Source: Bacillota bacterium (lineage in GTDB: Bacteria; Bacillota; Clostridia; Lachnospirales; Lachnospiraceae). From it: 21,533 nt of DNA. The stretch's first letter is position 1. Each line of letters starts with the position of its first letter. Where the stretch lies: NCBI GenBank assembly GCA_023414355.1, contig JAEZOB010000056.1, positions 1-21,533 on the forward strand. Direction: 5' to 3'. The notes under the pieces were generated by a model. It made no database searches, was not told where the DNA came from, and worked only from the letters and a program-made list of their open reading frames with translations. Below, one piece after another: positions 14,844-21,533 of this stretch. The position numbers were made by a program, and so were the translations under genes.

Positions 14844-15541
14844 ACAACCTCCGACACTTCCATAGGATTTTCTACAACTTCATTTCCAATAATGCAACCA
14901 TTTTTAATCTTAATGACACGATCGGCAATTTGCGCAATTGCTTGATTATGTGTCACTAAAATTACCGTTACATTCATATCCTTAGCAAATTTTTGAAGTA
15001 AGCTTAATATCTTCGCACCTGTATCGGAGTCCAATGCACCGGTAGGTTCGTCACACAAAAGAATTTTTGGAGATTTAGCCAGTGCTCTTGCTACTGATAC
15101 TCTCTGTTGCTCACCACCAGAAAGCATATTGGGAAATTTATTACAATACATTTTCAACCCTACTTCATTTATTAATGTATCGGCATCAACAAATTTTGAG
15201 GATTCTTTATTTAATTCTTTCACGATCGATACATTTTCTTGTACTGTTAGTGTTGGTATCAGATTATAGAACTGAAATACAAATCCAATCTGTTTCGCTC
15301 TATATTTCGTTAGTTCTTTATCAGTTAATTTAGCAATATCAACTCCGTCTACAATGACTTCCCCTGAGGTCGGGCTGTCCATTCCACCAAGTATGTTTAA
15401 CAACGTCGATTTTCCACTTCCCGATGGACCGAGAACAGCAACAAATTCTCCCTTATCAATTGTCACATTAATATTGTTATTAGCAATTAATTCCTGTTCT
15501 CCAACAATATACTTCTTATACATATTATGAATCGTTATCAT
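14837..15541 (-). CDS. ABC transporter ATP-binding protein, LolD/MacB type
   Basis: All nucleotide-binding motifs are present in 234 residues: Walker A GPSGSGKST (38-46), Q-loop Gln90 (GFVFQFYNLIPTLTVQENV, typical of the LolD/MacB class), signature LSGGEQQR (140-147), Walker B ILLCDEP (160-166), D-loop GALD and switch His198. It powers the two-module permease encoded next. GAGGG lies about seven bases before the ATG. A methyltransferase and a TetR regulator precede it in the same direction, so the transporter is probably induced by a compound sensed by that TetR. Export of, or defence against, a hydrophobic peptide or drug is the likeliest role but is not proven by sequence. Confidence 0.93.
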   Translation of the reverse strand: MITIHNMYKKYIVGEQELIANNNINVTIDKGEFVAVLGPSGSGKSTLLNILGGMDSPTSGEVIVDGVDIAKLTDKELTKYRAKQIGFVFQFYNLIPTLTVQENVSIVKELNKESSKFVDADTLINEVGLKMYCNKFPNMLSGGEQQRVSVARALAKSPKILLCDEPTGALDSDTGAKILSLLQKFAKDMNVTVILVTHNQAIAQIADRVIKIKNGCIIGNEVVENPMEVSEVVW

Positions 15542-15691
15542 CCTATCCCTCTTTCTTTGCTACTATATAATTCTATAAACATATTTTTTATCTTACCTTG
15601 TTTCTCTGCATATGCACCTTTCCCCCAAAATCTCATTCAAACCTCTATATCTTGTGAAGCAGCCTTATTTATATTCAGAATAAGCGAGTTG

Positions 15692-16240
15692 TTACTTTTG
15701 TAATCGAAAAACCGGGTACATACGCTTAAGCTTTATAAACTTTCCATACTTTATAATCTCTTTTGGTCTCCAGAATGGCGCGGCAGTCCAAATAGCACAA
15801 ACCCCACCCTTTTTTAAGATTCGATTCATTTCCATAGATAGGTTCTTTAATGGAATAATCGGAGCAGGAATAACTCCGTATAAGATAATAGCATCAAAGG
15901 TGTTATCCTTAAAACTTGTATTGAGGGCATCCTCTATTTGAGGAATCACATTTTTCATTCCCAGATGTCTGATTTTTTCTTCTATATTGTCAATCGCAAT
16001 CGGATGAATGTCTGTTGCGTATACTCTCCCTTCCTCACCAACCTGTTTTGAAATTTCTTCTGTAAAAAAACCGGATCCACAACCGATTTCAAGTACTGTC
16101 TGGCCTTTTCCTATCTGTGCTTTTGAAATAAGCTTTGCTGGATCATTGAATCTTTTTCTTGCCGGACTATCCAGCCACTTTAATACTTTTTGATACCCTT
16201 TTGCGCATCGATTTGATAATAATACTTTTTTTATTGCCAT
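15692..16240 (-). CDS. Class I SAM-dependent methyltransferase
   Basis: Residues 42-140 form a Rossmann SAM-binding core. Motif I is VLEIGCGSGFFT (about 49-60), the acidic end of strand 2 is VYATDIHP, motif II/III is TFDAIILYGVI, and ILKKGGVCAIW follows. At 182 residues it is a short version that lacks extra substrate-binding lobes, as in UbiE/YcgJ-like small methyltransferases of Firmicutes. The final VFRLQK resembles the family's usual ending, so truncation is unlikely. AGGAG stands six bases before the ATG. The gene lies between a TetR regulator (173 bases upstream) and the ABC genes (150 bases downstream). The substrate is unknown; modification of the exported or resisted compound is one possibility. 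Confidence 0.88.
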   Translation of the reverse strand: MAIKKVLLSNRCAKGYQKVLKWLDSPARKRFNDPAKLISKAQIGKGQTVLEIGCGSGFFTEEISKQVGEEGRVYATDIHPIAIDNIEEKIRHLGMKNVIPQIEDALNTSFKDNTFDAIILYGVIPAPIIPLKNLSMEMNRILKKGGVCAIWTAAPFWRPKEIIKYGKFIKLKRMYPVFRLQK

Positions 16241-16292
16241 AGTAATCTCCTATTCTCATTAATGATCATTTGTTCTTTATTGGATTTAATAA

Positions 16293-16317
16293 AATGATAA
16301 TCAACTTGATTATCATT
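16293..16317. promoter_or_regulatory. 25-bp perfect palindrome, probable operator
   Basis: AATGATAATCAA and TTGATTATCATT flank a single central base, 53 bases before the methyltransferase ATG. A second short palindrome AATGATCATT lies at 16261-16270. A minus-strand TTGATT within the palindrome could be a -35 element, with AATAAA 17 bases on as the -10. The TGATAAT halves also resemble Fur/PerR-type boxes, so the TetR encoded upstream is not the only candidate binder. It lacks a T-run and is a poor terminator. Confidence 0.6.
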
Positions 16318-16413
16318 CTGTCGGAGGTACTCACTCCCCAACTCTTTGAAGTTACTTATTTCATTTACACTCTTTTGCAGAGCTTCGATGTGAACCGGAA
16401 AAAGCGAATCCTG

Positions 16414-16983
16414 TTAGTTATATATAAAGCTTTTAATACCATCTGCATGATAATTCATCATACATTCTAAATTATGCTTCAGTTGCTCTGTATCCCTATA
16501 TTCATGTGCAATAACAATAATTCCTTCGATCAAACCCTTTGCAAATACATGCGCTAATAATTCCTTATTATGAATTTTACTATTCATCTGTGATTGAATA
16601 TGTTCCTTTAATTCTTCGATTATTTTAAGCTTAAAGTTTTCATATTTTGAACCTTTACTTTTTTCTAAAACAAGCAGAAGCCTGTTGCGGTTAGACATGA
16701 TCAATTCAAATGCCATTTGGCTTAATTGTGTGCCCATATGATCAAATTCTTTCTCATGGTTGAGAAACTGCTCAAAGCTCTGGGTAAAGTATTGAATAAA
16801 AGGGTCGGTTATTGCACAGTATAACGCTTCCTTATTCTCATAATATAAATACAAATGACTAACACTGATACCTACGCGATTTGCAATCATTCTTGTTGTA
16901 GTACCAACAAATCCATGCTCAACAAATAATTGTTCTGCTGCTTCTAAAATTTGCTTTCTTATCTCATCCTTTAACACCTGCAT
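16414..16983 (-). CDS. TetR-family transcriptional regulator of the methyltransferase/ABC cluster
   Basis: This 189-residue protein has an N-terminal TetR HTH (about residues 9-55) with GTTTRMIANRVGISVSHLYLYYENKEALY. The C-terminal effector domain is helical, with a long basic helix region (NRNRLLLVLEKSKGSKYENFK). ACGGAGGTT precedes the ATG. It is the first gene of a minus-strand run with the methyltransferase and ABC genes. Its own promoter (17008-17036) contains an 18-bp inverted repeat, which suggests autorepression. The ligand is unknown. Confidence 0.9.
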   Translation of the reverse strand: MQVLKDEIRKQILEAAEQLFVEHGFVGTTTRMIANRVGISVSHLYLYYENKEALYCAITDPFIQYFTQSFEQFLNHEKEFDHMGTQLSQMAFELIMSNRNRLLLVLEKSKGSKYENFKLKIIEELKEHIQSQMNSKIHNKELLAHVFAKGLIEGIIVIAHEYRDTEQLKHNLECMMNYHADGIKSFIYN

Positions 16984-17007
16984 AATAATGAACCTCCGTT
17001 CTTTATT

Positions 17008-17036
17008 ACGATACCACAGAATATTTTCTCTGTCAA
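17008..17036 (-). promoter_or_regulatory. Promoter of the second TetR gene with an internal inverted repeat
   Basis: TTGACA (17031-17036) and TATCGT (17008-17013) are 17 bases apart on the minus strand. Between and overlapping them lies ACAGA...TCTGT (17016-17033), an 18-bp imperfect palindrome well placed for a repressor. Confidence 0.55.
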
Positions 17037-17133
17037 TATATTTAATTTATTTATTTTATCGTTAATAATAGTCCAACATTTTTACATTTGCATATAATAT
17101 AATTCAAAGCTATCATAACAATATCGAAGTCTT

Positions 17134-18357
17134 TTAATCTAGCTCTTTATCCAGAAAGTTCAGAATTTTTGACCAGTATTCCTCATCTTCTTCTACGTTT
17201 TTAAAGTCACAGTCCTTTATAATATAATGCACCCAAGAATTGCGTAACCAGGACTGGGCTTCAGGATAAGCCTCTTTAAGCCTGTCCATATTGATAGGAG
17301 GTACCTCAGTATCTCCTGTGCTTGCTATTAAAAATACCGGTCTTCCATCGGCATTCTTAATTTGTTCCGACGGTTTCATATATTCTACTTTATCACTACC
17401 ATATACCTGCTTTAAAGAGGATACAATAAGGGGTTTCTCAAGGGATAGAACGAATTTTGGTATCCCATATCCTTCCAGCGTATCCAGTATAACATCCTCA
17501 AAGCTCGAATAGGCCGACATAGCGACCAGTGCATCAATATCCTTTAGCTGCCCGAAGGAATTAACCGCTATTGCACCACCCATTGATGCACCCTGCACAA
17601 CAATCGGTACATCCTTATACTTTTCCTGGCTCTTAATATAATCCACAACCGCTTTTACATCCTTTACCTCATCATAGCCAAGACATATCCTGTTACCATC
17701 ACTCTTTCCATGTCCCCGAACATCGAGTAATATGGAAGCATAACCATGATCCTGCATATATTTTGCATGACCGTAAAAATATGTAACCGATGGCTGTACA
17801 ATCCCGCTCAAATATATAATTACAGCTTTCGGATGGGTGGTTGTTATTTCTGAAGCCCATATTCTCAAATCATCTTCGGTTCTTAAATACATCTGGTTAT
17901 CCTTCAGGTTAAAATCCTTTGCCTGATAAATATCCTGAAGTGGAAAATCATTGGTTATATAACCGAGGTAATTGACAGGTCGGTTTAAGAACATCGGCAA
18001 TGCAAAATAGGTGAGCAAGACTAGTAGTGCAAGAAAGCTTCCCGCCCCTATTGCCAATATTTTTACAATAGTATGAAAAATAAATTGCTTTCCTGTTCTC
18101 GTCCTTATATTTACAGAAAAATATTTCTTTATTTTTCGGCGTAGTATCATATAAGCCGATATTGCTGCTACCAGGATAGGAATATAAATCAAACCTTTCA
18201 GTATAGCTCTCAAGGTATTCGTATCAGATACATACTCGACGGTAAAGGTTATTATCATCATGATAATACATAAGAAAAATAATACCAATGACAAAACAGA
18301 TATAACTTTTAGTAATACATAGGAACTTCTTTTTTTATTAATACCAGGATATTCCAT
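17134..18357 (-). CDS. Membrane-anchored alpha/beta hydrolase
   Basis: The N-terminal 125 residues hold three membrane helices (about 14-40, 50-72 and 96-122), and the rest is an alpha/beta-hydrolase domain. Visible motifs are the oxyanion-side strand AVIIYLSGI, the DVRGHGKSDG turn (212-221), nucleophile elbow GASMGG (Ser258), probable catalytic Asp349 (STGDTEVP) and probable catalytic His377 (WVHYIIKD). This is the YqkD/FrsA-like 'serine aminopeptidase S33' type. The topology puts the catalytic domain outside if the N-terminus is inside, given three helices. At 407 residues it is longer than soluble homologues because of the helices. GGGGGG precedes the ATG by about seven bases. It is monocistronic, and its substrate is not predictable. 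Confidence 0.87.
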   Translation of the reverse strand: MEYPGINKKRSSYVLLKVISVLSLVLFFLCIIMMIITFTVEYVSDTNTLRAILKGLIYIPILVAAISAYMILRRKIKKYFSVNIRTRTGKQFIFHTIVKILAIGAGSFLALLVLLTYFALPMFLNRPVNYLGYITNDFPLQDIYQAKDFNLKDNQMYLRTEDDLRIWASEITTTHPKAVIIYLSGIVQPSVTYFYGHAKYMQDHGYASILLDVRGHGKSDGNRICLGYDEVKDVKAVVDYIKSQEKYKDVPIVVQGASMGGAIAVNSFGQLKDIDALVAMSAYSSFEDVILDTLEGYGIPKFVLSLEKPLIVSSLKQVYGSDKVEYMKPSEQIKNADGRPVFLIASTGDTEVPPINMDRLKEAYPEAQSWLRNSWVHYIIKDCDFKNVEEDEEYWSKILNFLDKELD

Positions 18358-18490
18358 TATTTCCCCCCAAAGTTATGAAATATATTTTAGACCTTATTAA
18401 TAATTTCTTAGTATGCGATTTCAATCACATCATACACCGATATAGAAAAATCATCCAATGACAATATGAATGAAAGTGTTGTACGGGCTA

Positions 18491-18519
18491 TTATTACACC
18501 ATCTACACCTTCTTGTCAA
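18491..18519 (-). promoter_or_regulatory. Candidate promoter of the alpha/beta hydrolase gene
   Basis: TTGACA (18514-18519, minus strand) is followed after 17 bases by TAATAA (18491-18496). The leader to the ATG would be about 125 bases, with no obvious structure in it. Confidence 0.45.
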
Positions 18520-18845
18520 TATTTATTGACTCCTGTCCTGTAAGGGTAGAATCATAATTCGCAAGCATTAATACAGCTTAATTGGTATTTAATATAGTTT
18601 GGCTTTGTATCATTTATTATAACGGCGTTCCTGCACGAGGATCTTCAAATTTTAGCTGTTCTGACGTCCGATTTGTTTATCATAGCCCTTAAATCGATGC
18701 TATCTGTAATTTTCTCCTGATACTTCTACCAGGGCAGTTGTGATAATCTGATTTCTTTTTAAAGTTCTTTCGAACAAGATGTAATAATCATAGAGATATA
18801 TTTATTTTCGATAATAATAGATCTATTTTCTTCCAAAAATAACAG
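18520..18845. other. Non-coding stretch between divergent genes
   Basis: No frame on either strand looks coding, and no RNA gene is recognisable. The only structures seen are two short palindromes: GTTC-TTTC-GAAC near 18764-18775, and the 12-bp AATAGATCTATT at 18816-18827, 18 bases upstream of the PadR promoter. It is long for a divergent intergenic region and may hold a decayed gene. Confidence 0.4.
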
Positions 18846-18873
18846 TTGACATTATTTATTATTGTGATATTAT
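18846..18873 (+). promoter_or_regulatory. Promoter of the PadR operon
   Basis: TTGACA (18846-18851), a 16-base spacer and TATTAT (18868-18873). The predicted start near 18880 lies just before the operator at 18885-18905. Confidence 0.7.
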
Positions 18874-18884
18874 ATCGACTATAG

Positions 18885-18905
18885 ACATGTCGAGGCGCGA
18901 CATGT
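18885..18905. promoter_or_regulatory. PadR operator palindrome
   Basis: ACATGTCG-aggcg-CGACATGT is a perfect inverted repeat with 8-bp arms at about +5 to +25 of the promoter. PadR-family operators are typically ATGT/ACAT inverted repeats about eight bases apart; here the gap is nine. Part of the left arm recurs nearby as CGAC (18875-18878 and 18912-18915). Autoregulation by the PadR encoded 32 bases downstream is strongly suggested. Confidence 0.75.
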
Positions 18906-18936
18906 TGCAGCACGACACAAAAAAAGGAGGATTACT

Positions 18937-19287
18937 TTGAATGAGCAATTAACGAAGAAATATAGTCCTATGACTGAGACTACATTTTATACTTTATTAT
19001 CCGTCAATGAGCCTCGGCATGGATATGCTATCATGCAGTTTGTCAGTGAATTGACAGAGAGAAGAATTCAATTAGGTACCGGTACTTTGTATACCATGTT
19101 AGGGCGATTGGTAGATGATGATTTAATCGAAATTCTTTCGCAGGAGGATAATGGAAAGAAGATATATCGTATCACTGATACAGGACGGCAATTCGCTTAT
19201 ATGGAAATAGAAAGATTGAGCCATCAACTAGAAAATGGAATTCAGATATTTAATCAGAGGAAGGGCAATAATCATGAAGAAGGATAA
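18937..19287 (+). CDS. PadR-family transcriptional regulator
   Basis: The 116-residue protein is a typical small PadR (subfamily 2-like). A winged helix runs from TETTFYTLLSVNEPRHGYAIMQFVSELTERRIQLGTGTLYTMLGRLVDDDLIEI through the wing QEDNGKKIYRITDTGRQFA, followed by a short dimerisation helix. The start is TTG at 18937, set by AAAGGAGG seven bases upstream; the ATG four bases later is out of frame. Its 3' end overlaps the DUF2812 gene by 14 bases. The pair PadR plus DUF2812 is a recurring Firmicutes arrangement in which PadR represses the membrane protein operon until a stress or drug signal relieves it. Confidence 0.93.
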   Translation: MNEQLTKKYSPMTETTFYTLLSVNEPRHGYAIMQFVSELTERRIQLGTGTLYTMLGRLVDDDLIEILSQEDNGKKIYRITDTGRQFAYMEIERLSHQLENGIQIFNQRKGNNHEEG

Positions 19288-20380
19288 TCAGATTCTGAAA
19301 GTATCAAAGTGTTTTATCAGCATTATGAAAGAAAAGCTTTGGCTTGAACAAATGGCTCAATCCGGTTGGATCTTGTCGGATATTAGCATGGGGATTCGGT
19401 TTACTTTTATAAAAAGTGAACCTCTAAAATTAGTCTATGAAATTGACCGGTTCAATTTGCCAAAAAAGCCTACCTTAATACAAATTCGACATAAGCAAGA
19501 ATTTCTGAGCATGGCAAGAGAAATGGGTTGGAAAATCATCTCACATGACGAAGATTTGAATTATTATTTATGTAAGGAGTATCGCGAGGGTGAGATTAAC
19601 GAACTGTATAATGATTTTGAGTCAAAACAGTATCGTGCCCAAAAATATCAGAAAAGGTATAAGGAGGCAGAAATCGAATTAATGAAATTGGCATTTCTCA
19701 TAGCTATAGTTGGGCTAGTAACCTTAGTATGTGATTTGTTTTCTTCCACATGGAAATATGGCTTTACTCTTTTTGTTATAATATATGAACTTATCTGTTT
19801 GAGCACCTTCTTTTTATCTGAATATTTAGGTTCTAAGTATTACATGGAATTTCTACTTTCGGCAGAAGAATATAAGGAACAATATAAGCGACAGAAAAAT
19901 ATAAAAACCATATATAAGTTGAACATAAACTATAAAGGATTAAAAAAATTTCTCTCCAGTCAAAGCAGAAAAGGTTATCATTTAATTGATGCCTCTTTCC
20001 TAAAATATAAATTCATTATCGGGGAACCTAAAGATTATCTTTATTCAATTGATACGCAGAGCTTGACCAATCATCGTATGAAAGCAAAGGGATCCGAGGT
20101 ATTTCATGAGAAAAAAGATTGGAATGGACTTAATAATGACTGGCAGGTAAAAAGCTTACAGGATGCAGAAAATAAAAGCTGGAACTTTGTCTGCGCTATG
20201 TTAAATCGGACGGTTATCTACCGAAGTCAGGAAAACATTCTGCCAGAACCTCTGAATAACGAGAAGCAAGAAAGAGGAATATACTGTATGGCTTTTCTTG
20301 GAAAAGTGGGTGTAATCGTATTGATCGCCTCTATCATCGGATTCATATGTGGAATTTTAGCAGGTTATTTTGGAATATAA
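19274..20380 (+). CDS. DUF2812-family membrane protein
   Basis: The start is placed at the ATG at 19274 (MKKDNQILKV...). GAGGAAGG stands ahead of it, and the ATG overlaps the end of the PadR gene, which allows coupled translation. The 368-residue product has a first DUF2812-like unit (residues about 8-105; ...EKLWLEQMAQSGWILSDI... then a Tyr-rich SHDEDLNYYLCKEY). Two membrane helices follow (about 139-160 and 166-185), then a second, more divergent unit (about 217-320; LKKFLSSQSRKGYHLIDA...) and a last helix (about 345-365). The repeated WLEQMAQSGW / FLSSQSRKGY motif shows the internal duplication. The function of DUF2812 is unknown. Co-transcription with PadR and a CPBP protease suggests a role in envelope stress or peptide tolerance. 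Confidence 0.85.
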   Translation: MKKDNQILKVSKCFISIMKEKLWLEQMAQSGWILSDISMGIRFTFIKSEPLKLVYEIDRFNLPKKPTLIQIRHKQEFLSMAREMGWKIISHDEDLNYYLCKEYREGEINELYNDFESKQYRAQKYQKRYKEAEIELMKLAFLIAIVGLVTLVCDLFSSTWKYGFTLFVIIYELICLSTFFLSEYLGSKYYMEFLLSAEEYKEQYKRQKNIKTIYKLNINYKGLKKFLSSQSRKGYHLIDASFLKYKFIIGEPKDYLYSIDTQSLTNHRMKAKGSEVFHEKKDWNGLNNDWQVKSLQDAENKSWNFVCAMLNRTVIYRSQENILPEPLNNEKQERGIYCMAFLGKVGVIVLIASIIGFICGILAGYFGI

Positions 20381-20409
20381 AAATACAAAGAAAGATAAAA
20401 GGTGCATAA

Positions 20410-21366
20410 ATGGATAATCAAGTATTAGATCAGTATATAAATTTTCATACTGATAATATGGAGGAGAAAAAGAAAAGCCGGAAATTATTCAGTCGTATTG
20501 GGTTTGCACTAACGATACTTGTTGTTACAATCCAGGTATTTGAGGCTGTATTTTATACTGTTGTAGACGGAATAAATCCGGATCTTTGGACGCTGCCCTG
20601 GATGCAATGGTTGATGATTGCAGTTGGTTTTTATTTTACTTCGTTTCCGGTATTTTGTATTCTAATGAAACAGATACCAAATCTGCCCAAGGGTAAACCG
20701 AAGAAGATGAAACTCGGTAAACTAATCAGCTTTTTTGTAATAGGGATGGCAACCTTATATATATTTAACTATTTGTCATTCGCTATCAATTATGCAATTA
20801 GTACATATAAGGGCAGTGAGGTTGTGAATCCACTTGCTACTGCAATAGACTCATCGAATGTGTTCTTTACATTTTTAGTGGTAGGTATCATTGCTCCTAT
20901 CATTGAAGAAGTCCTTTTCCGTAGTATTTTATTAGATAAACTACGTTTGTATGGAGAAAAAACAGCAATATGGGTTACGTCTATAGCCTTTGGTCTTTTT
21001 CATTTAAATACGTCACAACTCTTCTATGCTACTGCACTTGGTGTACTGTTAGCCTATATTGCAGTAAAAACAAATCGGATTAAATATTGCATCATATTAC
21101 ATATAGCTATCAATATTATTGGAAGCGTTGTAGGACCACTTTTAGCATCAACCGAATATGCAATTTTAGTCGGAGCCATGGTAATACTCTTCATTATTTC
21201 TGGTATCATACTATTTATAATTATGAAAAAACAGCCAATCACAGAAGACGAGGTAGAACAGCCTGTTGTACAGAAAGTTAGCAAGGTAATTGTGCTAGGC
21301 AATCCAGGAATGATAACATACATTGTTATTTGTCTCGTATTAATTGTAATAACGACTTTAATGTAA
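20410..21366 (+). CDS. CPBP-family intramembrane metalloprotease
   Basis: In 318 residues there are about seven membrane helices and the CPBP (Abi/CAAX protease-like) motifs: EEVLFR (Glu166, Glu167, Arg171), FGLFHLN (His198) and HIAIN (His231, Asn235). These residues form the active site of Rce1-like glutamyl/metallo-proteases in the membrane. Bacterial members are linked to bacteriocin self-immunity or to processing of membrane peptides. A hydrophilic basic stretch (residues 90-102) separates the N-terminal helices from the catalytic core, and a helix at the C-terminus follows a charged loop. AAAGGTG precedes the ATG; the gene lies 29 bases after the DUF2812 stop and is very likely part of the same operon. 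The substrate is unknown. Confidence 0.9.
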   Translation: MDNQVLDQYINFHTDNMEEKKKSRKLFSRIGFALTILVVTIQVFEAVFYTVVDGINPDLWTLPWMQWLMIAVGFYFTSFPVFCILMKQIPNLPKGKPKKMKLGKLISFFVIGMATLYIFNYLSFAINYAISTYKGSEVVNPLATAIDSSNVFFTFLVVGIIAPIIEEVLFRSILLDKLRLYGEKTAIWVTSIAFGLFHLNTSQLFYATALGVLLAYIAVKTNRIKYCIILHIAINIIGSVVGPLLASTEYAILVGAMVILFIISGIILFIIMKKQPITEDEVEQPVVQKVSKVIVLGNPGMITYIVICLVLIVITTLM

Positions 21367-21421
21367 AATAAGAAAAAGCGGAAGGTTATGATTTTATTGT
21401 ATAAAAGAGAGTGTGTGAAGA

Positions 21422-21440
21422 AAAGTCTGTAAAAGACTTT
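21422..21440 (+). terminator. Possible terminator after the PadR operon
   Basis: AAAGTCT-gtaaa-AGACTTT is a perfect 7-bp-arm hairpin 56 bases past the CPBP stop. The following bases (ctatgataattta) are not a clean T-run, so strength is uncertain. A second hairpin, ACTGTT-tttac-AACAGT, lies at 21468-21484. Nothing else is recognised to the window end. Confidence 0.45.
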
Positions 21441-21533
21441 CTATGATAATTTATGAAGGATTCTAAAACTGTTTTTACAACAGTCCATCCTTGCGAACAC
21501 TATAACTAAAAGCAAACGGTATGTCAAGAAAAC

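Noticed and set aside
16270..16470. 66-residue plus-strand frame between the TetR and methyltransferase genes
   Set aside because: It spans the 25-bp palindrome and the 3' end of the TetR gene, lacks a ribosome binding site, and has only AT-driven hydrophobic content.
19235..19273. Upstream ATG at 19235 as the start of the DUF2812 gene
   Set aside because: It would overlap the PadR gene by over 50 bases without a ribosome binding site, and the extra residues do not look like the family's N-terminus.

Overview
The window is low-GC DNA with AGGAGG-type ribosome binding sites, TTGACA/TATAAT promoters, hairpin-plus-T-run terminators and families typical of anaerobic Firmicutes: DUF4386, DUF2812 with PadR, CPBP proteases, Big_2 surface proteins and Ser/Thr kinases. 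It looks chromosomal, from a Clostridia member, most likely Lachnospiraceae-like. This placement rests on protein style, not on a marker gene. No rRNA, tRNA, CRISPR array or intact transposase is visible.

Layout. 1-662: a decayed YeiH-family membrane protein gene, cut at its 5' side next to a 21-bp-arm inverted repeat. 669-2273: a TetR regulator divergent from a DUF4386 membrane protein, with two related 18-bp operators between them. 2331-3161: a metallo-beta-lactamase-fold lipoprotein with repeats in its leader. 3447-12350: three co-directional genes (read right to left): a small helix-turn-helix protein, a 1774-residue secreted Big_2 protein, and a membrane Ser/Thr kinase with an extracellular leucine-rich repeat domain. 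12481-17036: TetR regulator, SAM methyltransferase, ABC ATPase and two-module FtsX-type permease, all on the minus strand. 17134-18357: a membrane-anchored alpha/beta hydrolase. 18846-21440: a plus-strand operon of PadR regulator, DUF2812 membrane protein and CPBP intramembrane protease, led by a strong promoter and a 21-bp palindromic operator.

Most of the window is small regulator-plus-envelope-protein modules. The most unusual is the HTH / giant surface protein / LRR-kinase cluster. The giant protein carries a run of about six 18-20-residue repeats, a Pro-Thr stalk with a short collagen-like stretch, and a C-terminal 1,100 residues that resolve by eye into about nine degenerate helical repeats of roughly 111-126 residues. 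The kinase has catalytic HRD and DFG motifs inside the cell, a Thr/Glu-rich stalk and about eleven LRRs outside. A working model, inferred only, is a surface-contact signalling system in which the giant protein and the LRR kinase act on the same outside cue and the HTH protein controls expression.
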